From Tipula vernalis (Eukaryota; Arthropoda; Insecta; Diptera; Tipulidae), in the NCBI GenBank assembly GCA_958295665.1, contig OY282558.1, forward strand, positions 133,724,701 through 133,788,700: DNA of 64,000 nucleotides, read 5' to 3'. Made by a program: the position numbers and the translations under genes. The notes under the pieces are model-generated. The model searched no databases and was not told the origin of the DNA. It saw nothing but the letters and a program-made list of their open reading frames with translations. Shown here in pieces: positions 9,944 through 21,259 of this stretch (positions are counted from its first letter, which is position 1; the number at the start of each line of letters is the position of its first letter).

Positions 9944-10882
9944 CTAAGCATGAGAACTGGCATCACAGAAACCGTGAATTTCAGCTTGTGTTGTAGTTTG
10001 AATCCACCTTGGAATTTCAATTCCTGTCATCATGACATCTACATATGTATCACGCTCAATCACTTTCGCAACTTTCGGATATTGTGTCCTACTCATCATT
10101 GCAATTCCCATCAATGTGCGTGTAGCTAAATAAGGCGCAGACGTTGTGCTGTAAGTCACAGTTATTAACTGGAAATAATCTACTTGATCAGTACAATCAT
10201 CACGCTACACTATCTTTTGCCATTTTGCGTCTTCATCAGCAACTTGAATCTGGCGGTACCTTTTTCTACATCTGTAGTTATAACAAATTGATGTACACGA
10301 AACCACAATAAGATTGAGTACAGCGTAGACTGCACTACTGGACCCTTTCCCATGACATCATTTAGTGAACAACCTTTGCTACTCTTGGATGATGCATCGA
10401 ATACAACTCGCAATTTCAGCCCCTTATTCGGTTGCCGCAGAACACAAATTTCGCATGTGGCCTAGAAGTCAGCCATGAACTGCTTGTATTGCCTTTGAAA
10501 TTCATGATCCTTAGCAAACCTGCTTTTAACAGATCGTAACCTTCTGATGGCTTCATATGTATTGTCACCAAGATTCATTGGAGTAGTTTTAAATGGAACT
10601 CTGACTATAAACCTGCCCTCATTATTTCGTGTAACGTTCGTCCGGTGTTTTCATCACGGGTTTCATCCGAGGCAACCTCTCTAGTTCCCCGAACCTTCTC
10701 AATGAACGATCGATTGACTCCATTGTACTAATTCCAATGAATGCAGGTAACGATACCGATTGTGGCAACTGCCCTGATATGACCCAACCAAATTTGGTAT
10801 GTTGAGCAAACATTAGGTTGTCATCGCTTCGGATTTGCCCATCAAGTATAATGTTAAAAAACTGGTCGGCTCCTAATAGCAT
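9944..10882 (-). pseudogene. Bel-Pao reverse transcriptase with damaged active site
   Basis: The frames read MLLGADQFFNIILDG (10,840-10,882) and HTKFGWVISGQLP, then LRVVFDASSKSSKGCSLNDV (about 10,360-10,415), and near 10,030 the polymerase box. That box reads YVDVMMTG where the family has YVDD(L/M)(L/M)TG, so the second catalytic Asp is lost. Downstream words (IHGFCDASSHA) are the connection to RNase H. Several stops interrupt the region. Confidence 0.8.
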
Positions 10883-11330
10883 TTCAATAGTACTAGGTAC
10901 ATTGAAACTGAGATCAGCAAGATTTAAATTTATAAATTGTCACATTTGCTCACTAGTAAATGCCCGTTGAGGTAGTGGCACTGTCACCTTTCCCAGAACA
11001 TACGCTTCTACCGATGTTACGGAATCATATTTAGAATTAAGCAACTTTATCAATACAGAAGCTCTCGTTATACCCACGGCGGTATCACTTAAACCAGCAA
11101 TAGGAATTGCCTTTTGTTTCACTCCCAGCTCATATCGTTGCACCAAACTTTCTCACACAAAGGACGCTTGAGATCCACAATCGAGCAGAGCACGGATATA
11201 ACCTATTACATGACCATCATTGCCCGAAATATAAACTATAGCAGTTGGTAGTACAACTTGATTATAGCCTTGTGATACTTCGACACCCATAACAATTTTT
11301 ATATTATGTCACTTCTTCATTTGACTGCAC
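10883..11330 (-). pseudogene. Bel-Pao aspartic protease region
   Basis: The frame has ALLDCGSQ-like coding near 11,170-11,200 (reading RALLDCGSQAS on the minus strand), the usual Bel-Pao protease active-site region where DS/TG is replaced by D.GS. After it come VQRYELGVKQK, IAGLSDTAVGITRA and KVTVPLPQRAF. It bridges gag and RT in the usual order and is interrupted by stops. Confidence 0.6.
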
Positions 11331-11905
11331 GTTTTCATTCGCCACATGAGATTGGATTGACTTTGGCCCATTTGAAAATTCTTCATGGAGTAACGTGTTA
11401 TGTTTTCGCCCGCAGGATGAACATCAAATTTTAGAAGTACATCTATCTACTCCATTTTTTGATTTGAAACAATTATAGCATAATTTTTCCGACTGAATCT
11501 TCTGCAACAGACCAACCATTAAACGTTGGACATTTATACAACACATCTTGTTTGTTTGTTGCACTCTTGTTTGTTCCATCCATTTGGGTTTCGTATCATT
11601 ACCAAGCTTGTTTAAAATGATCCGAATGATCCATGGATTTCTTTTTTCGGCTTCAGTACCAATGGCCCTGATTTATCTCAAAATTTCGTCAGATGTGTCC
11701 AACAACTTACGGATACTATCAGCTGATGGAATGCCAATTGTCGGTTGGTCCAGAGATGTTCCAACAAATGAATTCACAATTCACTTTTTGCGACTGTAAC
11801 GTTGACGCAATTTTTGAATTGCCTCCTTGTAATTCGCATCAGTTATCCTAAGATGCTTTATCAAGTTGCTTGAATTGAAATTTCTGTGATGACGTTAATC
11901 ATGGT
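11331..11905 (-). pseudogene. Bel-Pao gag C-terminal part with zinc knuckles
   Basis: From 11,905 downward: LIKHLRITDANYKEAIQKLRQRY, then LDQPTIGIPSADSIRKLLDT and NPWIIRIILNKLGNDT, which match the DUF1759-type capsid region of Bel-Pao gag. It is followed by CYNCFKSKNGVDRC and CSSCGRKHNTLLH, two knuckles. The expected His in the first knuckle appears as Asn. Stops and shifts show decay. The N-terminal half of gag is missing. Confidence 0.75.
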
Positions 11906-11989
11906 CGGTCATGAATATTAGTGCAGTATAAATCACGAAAGGTGTGCTATTCCGAATAATCACCGGAAAAAATTTGTACTAACCCATAA

Positions 11990-12340
11990 ATCTCAAACTG
12001 AACCTCCCACTCAACTCTAAAGAAAAAAACTAGATGCGTACATAAATTCAACGAAAGCTAACTTAACGAACTCTTCTCTAACTCAACACAAAGCCAAATA
12101 AATTTCCTACTGAAATCCTTTACTTAACCTCCAATTTAACATGGTCTGAAAAATTACTTGCACACATGAATACATCAGCTCAAGCTAACTTTAGCGCAAC
12201 CCTCAATTCAATTCCTCAATACACCTCCAACTGAAGTGTTCGTTTAACTCTAACCCGATTCCAACTCAACTCCAACTCCACCCCAACTATACTCGCAAAT
12301 CGAACCTAACTGAAACCTTACACTAAGCACCACATATAAA
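11990..12340. repeat. G-poor, CAACT-rich low-complexity tract
   Basis: About 350 bases with strong strand asymmetry (very few G on the plus strand) and many diverged words such as CAACTC, CCAACT and TAACTC. It looks like an old, diverged short tandem repeat. Confidence 0.5.
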
Positions 12341-13855
12341 AAAAAATTGTCAATTTTTTTTGTCTTTTTCTAGCTCAGAAACCTTTAAAATAGGCTGAAT
12401 TTCAATAATGTTGGCCTTGTTTGGCCGAAGTTAATTCCTCCTGGGCTTCAAATGGTTTTAAAACAACCGTGCATAAGGATGGAAGGTACGAAAACATTTA
12501 CCGTTCTGTTTACGATTTCGGTGTTGATTTACCAGATAATATTTCGGTTAATTACAATCTAAAATTCTGGTTGAGTTTCTGTTCAAAGCCCTGCTATTAT
12601 CACGTGGAATAGTTATAAATGAAAAAATCAACATTTCGGTTCCAGCTTCAACGACAGATTTTCGATTCAAGAACTCATTTTTTTTATACCTTGACATTTT
12701 TCAAACGATAAAATACATATGGAACACATGGCTTTCGAAGTAGCTGATTACAAATTTGTTGCCAGATGTTAGAAATTCAAGATGGAGGATTCAATATAGC
12801 GTACATTTTTTTTTAAGTCCTTTGCACGAAGTAAGGCACAGGCAGAAGTATATTCACTTAAGCTGAAGTATGCATGGCCACAAGCATACTGCAATACCGT
12901 ACGAAAATAACCGTAGGCTGGTACGCGCTATTGGAATAAGCCCTAAGGAAGACGAAACCACTTTAGCGCTATATTTATTTACATAGAAATTAAGCGCTTA
13001 TAGGAATAAAAAGATACATTGACTCTATATTCGCGGCGTAAAACTACAATCACCGGCAGAGAAAACAGGTCCTCGGTCGAGAAAGGGGTGCTGGTAACTG
13101 ATTTTGTGTACTATATCAGGATTCCTATAGTTGGGTAGGAAATCGTGTAGTAATAATTTTCATGGCGATTCATTTCTATTGGCAGTCATTCATTTTCCTT
13201 TATCATCTCTAGCTCCCTTTCCAAATCGGTAGTCTCAATTGCTGGCATAAATTACTTAAGATCATCATTATTGTCCTGTTTCTTAGTTGTAAAGTGAATT
13301 CCTTTAGATTGATAGCTCCGTTTATAATATTAGATGATTTTTAAATGATTTACTAATGTTGTTGTTTGATGTACCGATAGCGATGATGTAGAGATTCTTC
13401 TCCTTTAGCGTGCAACCAGCATATGTCATCACTAAACCACACCCCTGAAAGCTTTATTAGTCGACGCTGGAACCACATATGATATCCACAGTTGTTTTAT
13501 TAGGAATTACGTATATCCATTGATTTGGCGCATGCAATTTTATCCAATTGTTAGTTGAACTTCGAATTGCGATTTGTAAGCCAATTCGATGAAAATTGGT
13601 AATATTTCGCGTTTACCTCTTCTGTTGTTAGAGTTGCTAAATGTTCTCGATAATTGCCCATTGCTAGATATTTTGTTGATATTATGATGTGTGATTGAGT
13701 GTTATGATAGATGTCAGGAACTGGGGTTATAGCTAGTAGATTATAATCCGTTGCAAGGGACAGTGGTCGCACATCCATGCTTTGTGATATAAAGCGTTTT
13801 CCAGTAAGAGGTTTCATTTTGATATTAAAAAAAAACGAATATTTTTTAAGAGAAA
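12341..13855. other. Stretch without a recognised gene
   Basis: Short frames occur at 12,421-12,612 (+) and 13,551-13,859 (-). The latter (102 codons) continues across a stop to about 13,380 and lies where the 3' part of the Bel-Pao fragment seen at 15.2-15.9 kb could continue beyond the transposon at 13.86-14.9 kb. I cannot assign either to a family. Confidence 0.4.
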
Positions 13856-13859
13856 TCAA

Positions 13860-14905
13860 TAAATGTTTAATAAATGTTTATTTCATTGTAAAGAGGAAGG
13901 TATGCCATTAACATTTGAAAACGATATCAGCCAAATGACCGCCACGGCTACGCTTGCAGCACCATATCCTTTTCATAAAATTTTCCATGACCACCAATTG
14001 ACACATTTGCGGCTGTATGTCCTCGATAACTTCACGAATTCCATGTTTAAGTTCTTGAATCGATTGTGGAGTATTGGCATAGACCTTTACTTTCACGTAG
14101 CCCCAAAGAAAAAAGTCTAAACGCGTTAAATCACAAGATCTCGGTGGTCAATTGTGATCACCTCTTCGAGAAATAGCACGGTCAGGAAACTTTTCCTGCA
14201 GAATTCCAATTGTTTCGTTGCTTGTGTGGCACGTAGCGCCGTCTTGCTGATAATAAACGTCGTCCACATCAATATCTTCCAATTCCGGCTATAAAAAATC
14301 ATTAATCATAGCTCGGTAGCGCAATCTATTCACCGTAACAGTTGCACCAGCCTCATTTTCGAAAAAGTAAGGTCAAATCACACCGCCAGCCCAAAAACCG
14401 CACCAAACAGTGACACGTTGAGGATGGAGAGGCTTTTCAACAATTATTCTTCGATTTTCTGAGCCCTAAATGCGACAATTCTGCTTATTAACGTAGCCTC
14501 CGAGGTGAAAATGGGCCCCATCACTGAAGATGATTTTTCGATGAAAATCCTGATCGTTTTGATTCATTTGAAGGACACAATCAGCGAAGAAACGATGTTT
14601 ATGGTGATCAACCGGCTTGAATTATTGTGTTAACTGAACTTTAAGAGTTTAAGACCTAAGTCTTTATGCAAAATACGGTGTAATTTTGTTTGTGGAGTGT
14701 CTAATTCCAAAGATCGACGAGGAATCGACAAACCTGGATTTTTTTCAACACTACGGGCTACAGCAGCAATATTCTCAGTTGTTTTTGAGTGACGCACACG
14801 GTTTCGATTCTTAACATCACAGCTGTTGCTTCTCTTCTAAGTTTTTTAGTATTAAAGTCATCTCGATCATGCTCATTAATATTAGGCCAACTTTATCATT
14901 TCCAA
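13860..14905 (-). pseudogene. mariner/Tc1-superfamily (DDD-type) transposase pseudogene
   Basis: On the minus strand a largely continuous frame runs from about 14,850 to 13,908. It contains FSDGAHFHLGGYVNKQNCR (first catalytic Asp, about 14,480-14,540), RVTVWCGFWAGG, YYQQDGATCHTS (second Asp, about 14,225-14,260), RSCDLTRLDFFLWGYVK (third Asp, about 14,090-14,140), then KVYANTPQSIQEL and FCKRxRGGH-like CCKRSRGGHLADIVF at the end. This is the insect transposase family whose third motif is CDLTPLDFFLWGY. At least four in-frame stops and a frame change near 14,630 disable it. No clear terminal repeats were identified. Confidence 0.82.
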
Positions 14906-15199
14906 TTTTAATCTTTCTTGATCTTTTATCGGATTGTTAAATGATAGCACATGATGTGTGGTTAGAGATATGCTTCACCAGCTTGATTGTGTTATCGATT
15001 ATTAACAACGTCTGATATTTTATTAGTGGTATTACATGATTTTCGTTATTGTTAATGTACTCAACTTTGGGTGAGAATTACAAACGTGTCCCCTAAGATA
15101 ATGCCTGTAGTATCTATCAAACCATGCATTACCCGTCGTCGTTCTTTGTTGCTGGTTAATAGGAGATCATTGTCTGCAATCAAGTTGTTGAGCTGCCAA

Positions 15200-15925
15200 T
15201 GAAATTATTCCAGGGTCACGTTGCAGTTAACACCAGAGAATCCTTTGCAAGCTGCCGCATCCATTCCTTGTTTGAATGTGAGGCTGCACTCTTCGTGTTT
15301 GGTTTTTTTTTACGAGTGGCGGTAGTCTATTTTCCATGTACTGCAAATTGTCCCCCTGCGTGGTTGTTCTTCCTGGCTCAGCTTCGTCTAGATTTCGTAG
15401 CGTTGATAGCTGTTGAGCTATGTTTGTATCATTAGGTACTGCTGAAGGAACAGGATGTGTGTTGATCAAGTCCTTTGGTTCGTTAGTCATGGGTAGGAGG
15501 CATATTTTAAATGATATTCGGTTTAAAAGTGTTATTTTTACCCTAACCAGTCTCCCTTATGTAACGTAACGGCTTTTGTAAGTGGCCAGTGCTTGGGACG
15601 TAACTGTTCATCTTCGAGGTTCGCTGGTCCTTTCAACTGGAGGTTGGGTTGTTCTTGCAACAATTTTGGTCTTCATTGTAGTCGTGAGAGATAATCCGTA
15701 TGCCCTTTTGAGCAAATTCCATCTTTTGACGGTGTGGATACCGCCAATATACGGTTGTGGCGTTGATATTGTGGCTCTTCTTATAAGAAAGTTTGTTGGG
15801 TTTAAAGACTCGTCATCATGTGAGTCGTTTGAGAGAGGAGCTAGTAGTCTAGAGTTCAAGCATGCTTCTATTTGAGCTAAAAGTGTTGAGAGCTCCTCAA
15901 TCTTCCAATAAATTGTACAGGTGTT
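15200..15925 (-). pseudogene. Bel-Pao integrase C-terminal fragment
   Basis: From 15,895 downward the frame reads EELSTLLAQIEACLNSRLLA, followed by LSNDSHDDESLNPTNFLI: the end of the Bel-Pao integrase core (family: EELSTLLAQIEACLNSRPL.P.S.D..D...LTPGHFLIG). RWNLLKR follows where the DUF5641-type C-terminus should begin. Further frames (15,227-15,490) are assigned only by continuity. With the mariner-family element at 13.86-14.9 kb as a later neighbour, this may be the 3' part of a second minus-strand Bel-Pao copy. Confidence 0.7.
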
Positions 15926-16278
15926 GTTCCGTTGACTTGACTCCTGCTTAACATAATTTAGGGATGATCACATCTATGCTGTTTTAATTATCCCCTCTTA
16001 TTGCTGCCTTTGTAGTTGTTTGTCTGCTCTAACAGAATTTGTGCCGCAATCACTAAATATTTTTAGACAGATTCCTGATTGTACCTTCCTAGTCTACTAC
16101 GCTATTCGTGAAGGCTGGTGCTGGAGTTACTCGGTCTTTCGGTAACATACTCACTAGCTGATGCAATGCCATTTTTTTTGCTCTGGTATATGATATACAC
16201 TTATGTATAGTTTGACGAATTAAGTTCTTGATTGCCGCCTTGTAGTGTTTTTAAATAAGCTTCTCTCATGAGCAACAT
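15926..16278. other. Stretch without a recognised gene
   Basis: It may be upstream integrase sequence of the Bel-Pao fragment, but no motif could be recognised. Its right end meets the 7-bp satellite. Confidence 0.35.
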
Positions 16279-18359
16279 TTCAAAATTTACAATTTACAAT
16301 TTACAATTTACAATTTACAATTTAACAATTTAACAATTTACAATTTACAATTTACAATTTACAGTTTACAAAATTTACAATTTACAATTTACAGTTTACA
16401 ATTTACAATTTACAATTTACAATTTACAATTTACAATTTACAATTTACAATTACAATTTACAATTTACAATTTACAATTTACAATTTACAATTTACAATT
16501 TACAATTACAATTTACAATTTACAATTTACAATTACAATTTACAATTTACAATTTACAATTACAATTTACAATTTACAATTTACAATTTACAATTTACAA
16601 TTTACAATTTACAATTTACAATTTACAATTTACAATTTACAATTTACAATTACAATTTACAATTTACAATTAACAATTTACAATTTACAATTTACAATTT
16701 ACAATTTACAATTTACAATTTACAATTTACAATTTACAATTTACAATTTACAATTACAATTTACAATTTACAATTTACAATTTACAATTTACAATTTACA
16801 ATTTACAATTTACAATTTACAATTTACAATTTACAATTTACAATTTACAATTTACAATTTACAATTTACAATTTACAATTTACAATTTACAATTACAATT
16901 TACAATTTACAATTTACAATTTACAATTTACAATTTACAATTTACAATTTACAATTTACAATTTACAATTTACAATTTACAATTTACAATTTACAATTTA
17001 CAATTTACAATTTACAATTTACAATTTACAATTTACAATTTACAATTTACAATTACAATTTACAATTTACAATTTACAATTTACAATTTACAATTTACAA
17101 TTTACAATTTACAATTTACAATTTACAATTTACAATTTACAATTTACAATTTACAATTTACAATTTACAATTTACAATTTACAATTTACAATTTACAATT
17201 TACAATTTACAATTTACAATTTACAATTTACAATTTACAATTTACAATTTACAATTTACAATTTACAATTTACAATTTACAATTTACAATTTACAATTTA
17301 CAATTTACAATTTACAATTTACAATTTACAATTTACAATTTACAATTTACAATTTACAATTTACAATTTACAATTTACAATTTACAATTTACAATTTACA
17401 ATTTACAATTTACAATTTACAATTTACAATTTACAATTTACATTACAATTTACAATTTACAATTTACAATTTACAATTTACAATTTACAATTTACAATTT
17501 ACAATTTACAATTTACAATTTACAATTTACAATTTACAATTTACAATTTACAATTTACAATTTACAATTTACAATTTACAATTTACAATTTACAATTTAC
17601 AATTTACAATTTACAATTTACAATTTACAATTTACAATTTACAATTTACAATTTACAATTTACAATTTACAATTTACAATTTACAATTTACAATTTACAA
17701 TTTACAATTTACAATTTACAATTTACAATTTACAATTTACAATTTACAATTTACAATTTACAATTTACAATTTACAATTTACAATTTACAATTTACAATT
17801 TACAATTTACAATTTACAATTTACAATTTACAATTACAATTTACAATTTACAATTTACAATTTACAATTTACAATTTACAATTTACAATTTACAATTTAC
17901 AATTTACAATTTACAATTTACAATTTACAATTTACAATTTACAATTTACAATTTACAATTTACAATTTACAATTTACAATTTACAATTTACAATTTACAA
18001 TTTACAATTTACAATTTACAATTTACAATTTACAATTTACAATTTACAATTTACAATTTACAATTTACAATTTACAATTTACAATTTACAATTTACAATT
18101 TACAATTTACAATTTACAATTTACAATTTACAATTTACAATTTACAATTTACAATTTACAATTTACAATTTACAATTTACAATTTACAATTTACAATTTA
18201 CAATTTACAATTTACAATTTACAATTTACAATTTACAATTTACAATTTACAATTTACAATTTACAATTTACAATTTACAATTTACAATTTACAATTTACA
18301 ATTTACAATTTACAATTTACAATTTACAATTTACAATTTACAATTTACAATTTACAATT
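16279..18359. repeat. 7-bp satellite (ATTTACA)n, about 2.1 kb
   Basis: Nearly 300 head-to-tail copies of the 7-mer ATTTACA. Variants are mainly 6-bp units lacking one T (CAATTACAATTT junctions). These are frequent in the first 600 bases (about 16,449; 16,505; 16,532; 16,560; 16,649; 16,752), then rare (about 16,893; 17,052; 17,442; 17,833). The right half is almost perfect. It has no coding capacity and ends about 540 bases upstream of the kinase start codon. Confidence 0.98.
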
Positions 18360-18363
18360 ATAA

Positions 18364-18428
18364 TATGCGAGTTTTGAGCATAAATTCTTGACATTGATAC
18401 TTATGCGAGTTTTGAGCATAAATTCTTG
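18364..18428. repeat. Two direct copies of a 27-bp word
   Basis: TATGCGAGTTTTGAGCATAA plus seven more bases occurs identically at 18,364-18,390 and 18,402-18,428, directly beside the right end of the 7-bp satellite. Confidence 0.9.
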
Positions 18429-18868
18429 GATTTTATAGGAAATCTCCCAAAAACTAACGTTGAATGTTTTTTATGAATTTTAATCATAGTACAACCAAAT
18501 CGTTGATGTCAATTATTTCATGTCGCTCTACTATTATCAATCCGTCACTTATACAGCTTTCAATTCAATACTCAAAATTTATCAAAATACCCGCAACTCA
18601 TAATTGTTTACAAATATACAAAGATTAGCCGAAAGACATTTTTGAATTCTCTATAATTACTCAGCTTATCGAATTTTATTCTGCACTGACTTATAGGCGA
18701 TGATAAGAAAATGTTATCTGATCCAATATATCGTTATAATATTTGACTAATCAATTAAGATTAGTTACATTTACTTAGCAGCAATAAATCGTTTTACTGC
18801 ATTCGCCAGTTGATATTCAGACTTTCGTGTGTGACAATCGATTGAATTTTGTTCGCCAATAGTTTAGT
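18429..18868. other. Upstream region of the kinase gene
   Basis: About 440 bases of AT-rich DNA between the satellite and the kinase gene. I found no TATA box at a convincing position. Any promoter must lie here or within the satellite. Confidence 0.4.
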
Positions 18869-18873
18869 TCAGT
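18869..18873 (+). promoter_or_regulatory. Candidate initiator TCAGT
   Basis: TCAGT matches the arthropod Inr core and lies 30 bases before the kinase ATG. No matching DPE was found at +28 and the 5' leader would be very short, so this is weak. Confidence 0.25.
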
Positions 18874-18900
18874 GCATAAACCAAATTAGGTACTAATATC

Positions 18901-21190
18901 ATGGTGTGGCTATGTGAATTATTTTGTAAAAAACCAAATGATCCTGACCATGTTTTAACCACAGGCAATATTAAGCATCTCGAATCGGTAATCATAACAT
19001 TCTTTTGATATTTTTATTGTGCTCAGTGCTTAGTTTTATGGGTGACATATTAGTGTTAATAAAATTTTTATTGTGTACTTTGATTTAAGGGTTCTGTTGT
19101 AACGGAAATCGATACAGCAGATAACAAGTGGGAAAGTAGAATACCTGACTTAGATCCGCCGAACATATTAAATAAAAAAAAAAATGCTGTTATTGCTGGC
19201 CCAAGTGAAGAGGTGACCGCACTTGATGGCATAACGGAAATTTACGAAAAGGATGATAATGCTAAGGAACTTATAAAACGAGCGATCAATCGAAATGATT
19301 TTCTAAGCAACATGATGGATGAAAAACGTTTAGAAGCGGTAACGATGGCAATGTATCCAGAAGAATACAAACAAGATCAATACATTATTAAGGAAGGCGA
19401 GACGGGCGATTATCTGTATATTTCAGCACGTGGTTTATATGATGTTGTCAAAAATAATATTGTGATTGGCAATTTTGGTGCTGGGATGGCATTCGGTGAG
19501 CTAGGAATTTTATACAAAGCGAAACGTTTTGCTTCGGTTCGTGCTAAAACAGCGGCAAAGGTATGGATTTTGCGTCGTAATGTTTTCAATCGGATTATGA
19601 TTAAATTGGGCCGATTTGAACGTGATGAAAATATAAATTTCTTACGATCGGTTGACGCGTTGACGGGTTTGTGTGAGGAGAAATTTGGCCAAGTAGCCGA
19701 TTTATTAATTCGACAATTTTATACTGCTGGCGCTCAAATTATTACACAAGGGGATGAAGGAGATTTATTCTATATTATAAGGGCGGGCACTGTCCGTGTA
19801 ATAAAACGTGATGATGATGGGCCGGAGCGAGTTGTGAATACGTTAAAACGGGGTGATTGTTTTGGAGAGCAAGCGCTTTTAAATCGTGAGAGGCGGTTAG
19901 CTACTGTTGTTGCTGAGCCACCTGGAACCGAATGTTTAACTCTAAGTCGGGTGTATGTTTATAGATTTAAAGAATTTGCATAAAATATTCAAAAATTTAA
20001 TTTGTTTTGTTTAAAACAGGGCGTTCGAGCAGTACCTTGGTACGTTGGAACAAATAAAAATTCTTCCTCCTGATGAACCACCCATTGATTTACCTATAAC
20101 GGATGATGTGTACAGTAATATTAAATTTACTGATTTACAAGTTATACGAACACTTGGTGTTGGTTCTTATGGTCGCGTCCAGCTCGTTGAACACAGGGAG
20201 AGCAGACAAAAATTTGCTTTGAAATATTTAAAAAAATATGAAATAATTATGCTTAATTATGAGCAGCATGTCTATAACGAAAAAGATATAATGGCCAGTT
20301 GTGACAGTCCGTTTATTGTCAGGTATAAATTTGAGTTTATCGCGTGTTGTAACAGTAATGTTTATTTTTTTTTTTTTTTTGTGGTTAACAGTCTTTATAA
20401 AACATTCCGTGATTCAAGATATTTGTATTTCTTAATGGAGGCATGTCTTGGCGGGGATTTATGGACGGTACTGAACAGTAACAGATATTTTGACGATAAC
20501 ACAAGTCGATTTATTACATCATGTGTGATTGAAGGTTTGGGTTATATGCACTCGAGAAATATGGTGTACCGTGATTTAAAACCTGAAAATCTCATGATAG
20601 ATGACAGGGGTTACGTGAAACTTGTTGATTTTGGGTTTGCAAGGCGACTGCTACCATCACAGAAAACAAACACGTTTGTCGGCACACCGGAATATGTTGC
20701 GCCGGAAGTTATTTTGGGCAAGGGTCATGATCGAGCGGCTGACTATTGGGCAATCGGAATACTTATTCACGAGCTACTATCAGGAAGGCCGGTATTCCGT
20801 GGCCAAAATCATGTTGGAACCTATAATCTTATTGTGCGCGGAGTCGATTCCGTTATAATACCATTAAAAATCCAACGAATTGCACAGGATTTGATCAAAA
20901 AGTTATGTCGACGAAATCCCACCGAGCGTCTTGGATATGCTAAAAATGGTGTTCAAGACATTAAAGATCATGGGTTAGTTGTATTGCGGGCTGACCGGTA
21001 TTTAACCAATTAGTTATTTCAAATGAATTTTATTTCCAGATGGTTTAATGGTTTTAGTTGGGAGAGAATACGAGATCAAACAATGAAAGCACCACGACTA
21101 CTTAGCCATCCAAAAGAAGCGTTTGGAGAGTATCCGGCCGATGAAGAAAGTCCACCGGAGGAGACATCGGGTTGGGATATTTATTTTTAA
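18901..21190 (+). CDS. Pkg21D: cGMP-dependent protein kinase (Pkg21D-like), five exons
   Basis: Serine/threonine kinase of the AGC group that relays cGMP signals. Exons: 18,901-18,987; 19,090-19,952; 20,020-20,322; 20,392-20,973; 21,040-21,190. All introns are GT-AG and phases agree, giving 661 residues, close to animal PKG length. Two cyclic-nucleotide-binding domains carry cassettes FGELGILYKAKRFAS (about residues 164-178) and FGEQALLNRERRLAT (287-301). The kinase has GVGSYGRV (about 363-370), FALK (Lys about 385), YRDLKPEN (Asp about 479), DFG (Asp about 497) and GTPEYVAPE, and ends in an AGC-type tail. The start was chosen because exon 1 joins exon 2 in phase 0 and the next ATG would cut into domain A. 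There is no N-terminal leucine zipper and no Gly2; Cys5 and Cys9 could be lipidated. The stretch MMDEKRLEA...LYISARGLYDV resembles Drosophila Pkg21D more than foraging, judged from memory. Neither cassette has the Thr linked to cGMP selectivity. Confidence 0.9.
20323..20391 (+). other. Kinase intron 3: 69 bases, multiple of three, no stop codon
   Basis: It begins GTATAA and ends in a 15-T run and GTTAACAG. Splicing joins CCG TTT ATT GTC AG to T CTT TAT, giving SPFIVSLYKTF, which matches the PKG pattern SPFIVRLYRTF. If retained, it would add 23 residues in frame in the N-lobe of the kinase, after the alpha-C region. The homology-based junction shows the spliced form is the normal one. Confidence 0.8.
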
Positions 21191-21242
21191 TTTCATATTA
21201 ATATTTGTAATGTATGGGTAATGTTTGGGTAATTTGATATTT

Positions 21243-21248
21243 AATAAA
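21243..21248 (+). terminator. Polyadenylation signal AATAAA of the kinase gene
   Basis: AATAAA lies 53 bases after the stop codon (21,188-21,190), followed by a T/G-rich stretch (GTGTGATTTATATTTG). This would give a short 3' UTR of about 75-90 bases. Confidence 0.65.
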
Positions 21249-21259
21249 GTGTGATTTAT

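Larger units (their letters stand above)
8945..11905 (-). mobile_element. Bel-Pao LTR retrotransposon remnant 1 (gag to integrase N-terminus)
   Basis: A minus-strand remnant in normal gag-PR-RT-RH-IN order, reading from about 11,905 down to 8,945. It is truncated at both ends and lacks visible LTRs. At its low-coordinate side it stops inside the integrase zinc domain and meets the jockey-like element. Its parts are listed separately. It is the first of several Bel-Pao pieces in the window, all on this strand. Confidence 0.85.

Noticed and set aside
12421..12612. 63-codon plus-strand frame
   Set aside because: It opens at a non-ATG codon, has no recognised domain and lies in otherwise featureless DNA.
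16279..18359. Telomere repeat
   Set aside because: ATTTACA is not the insect TTAGG motif and the array is internal, flanked by genes and transposons on both sides.
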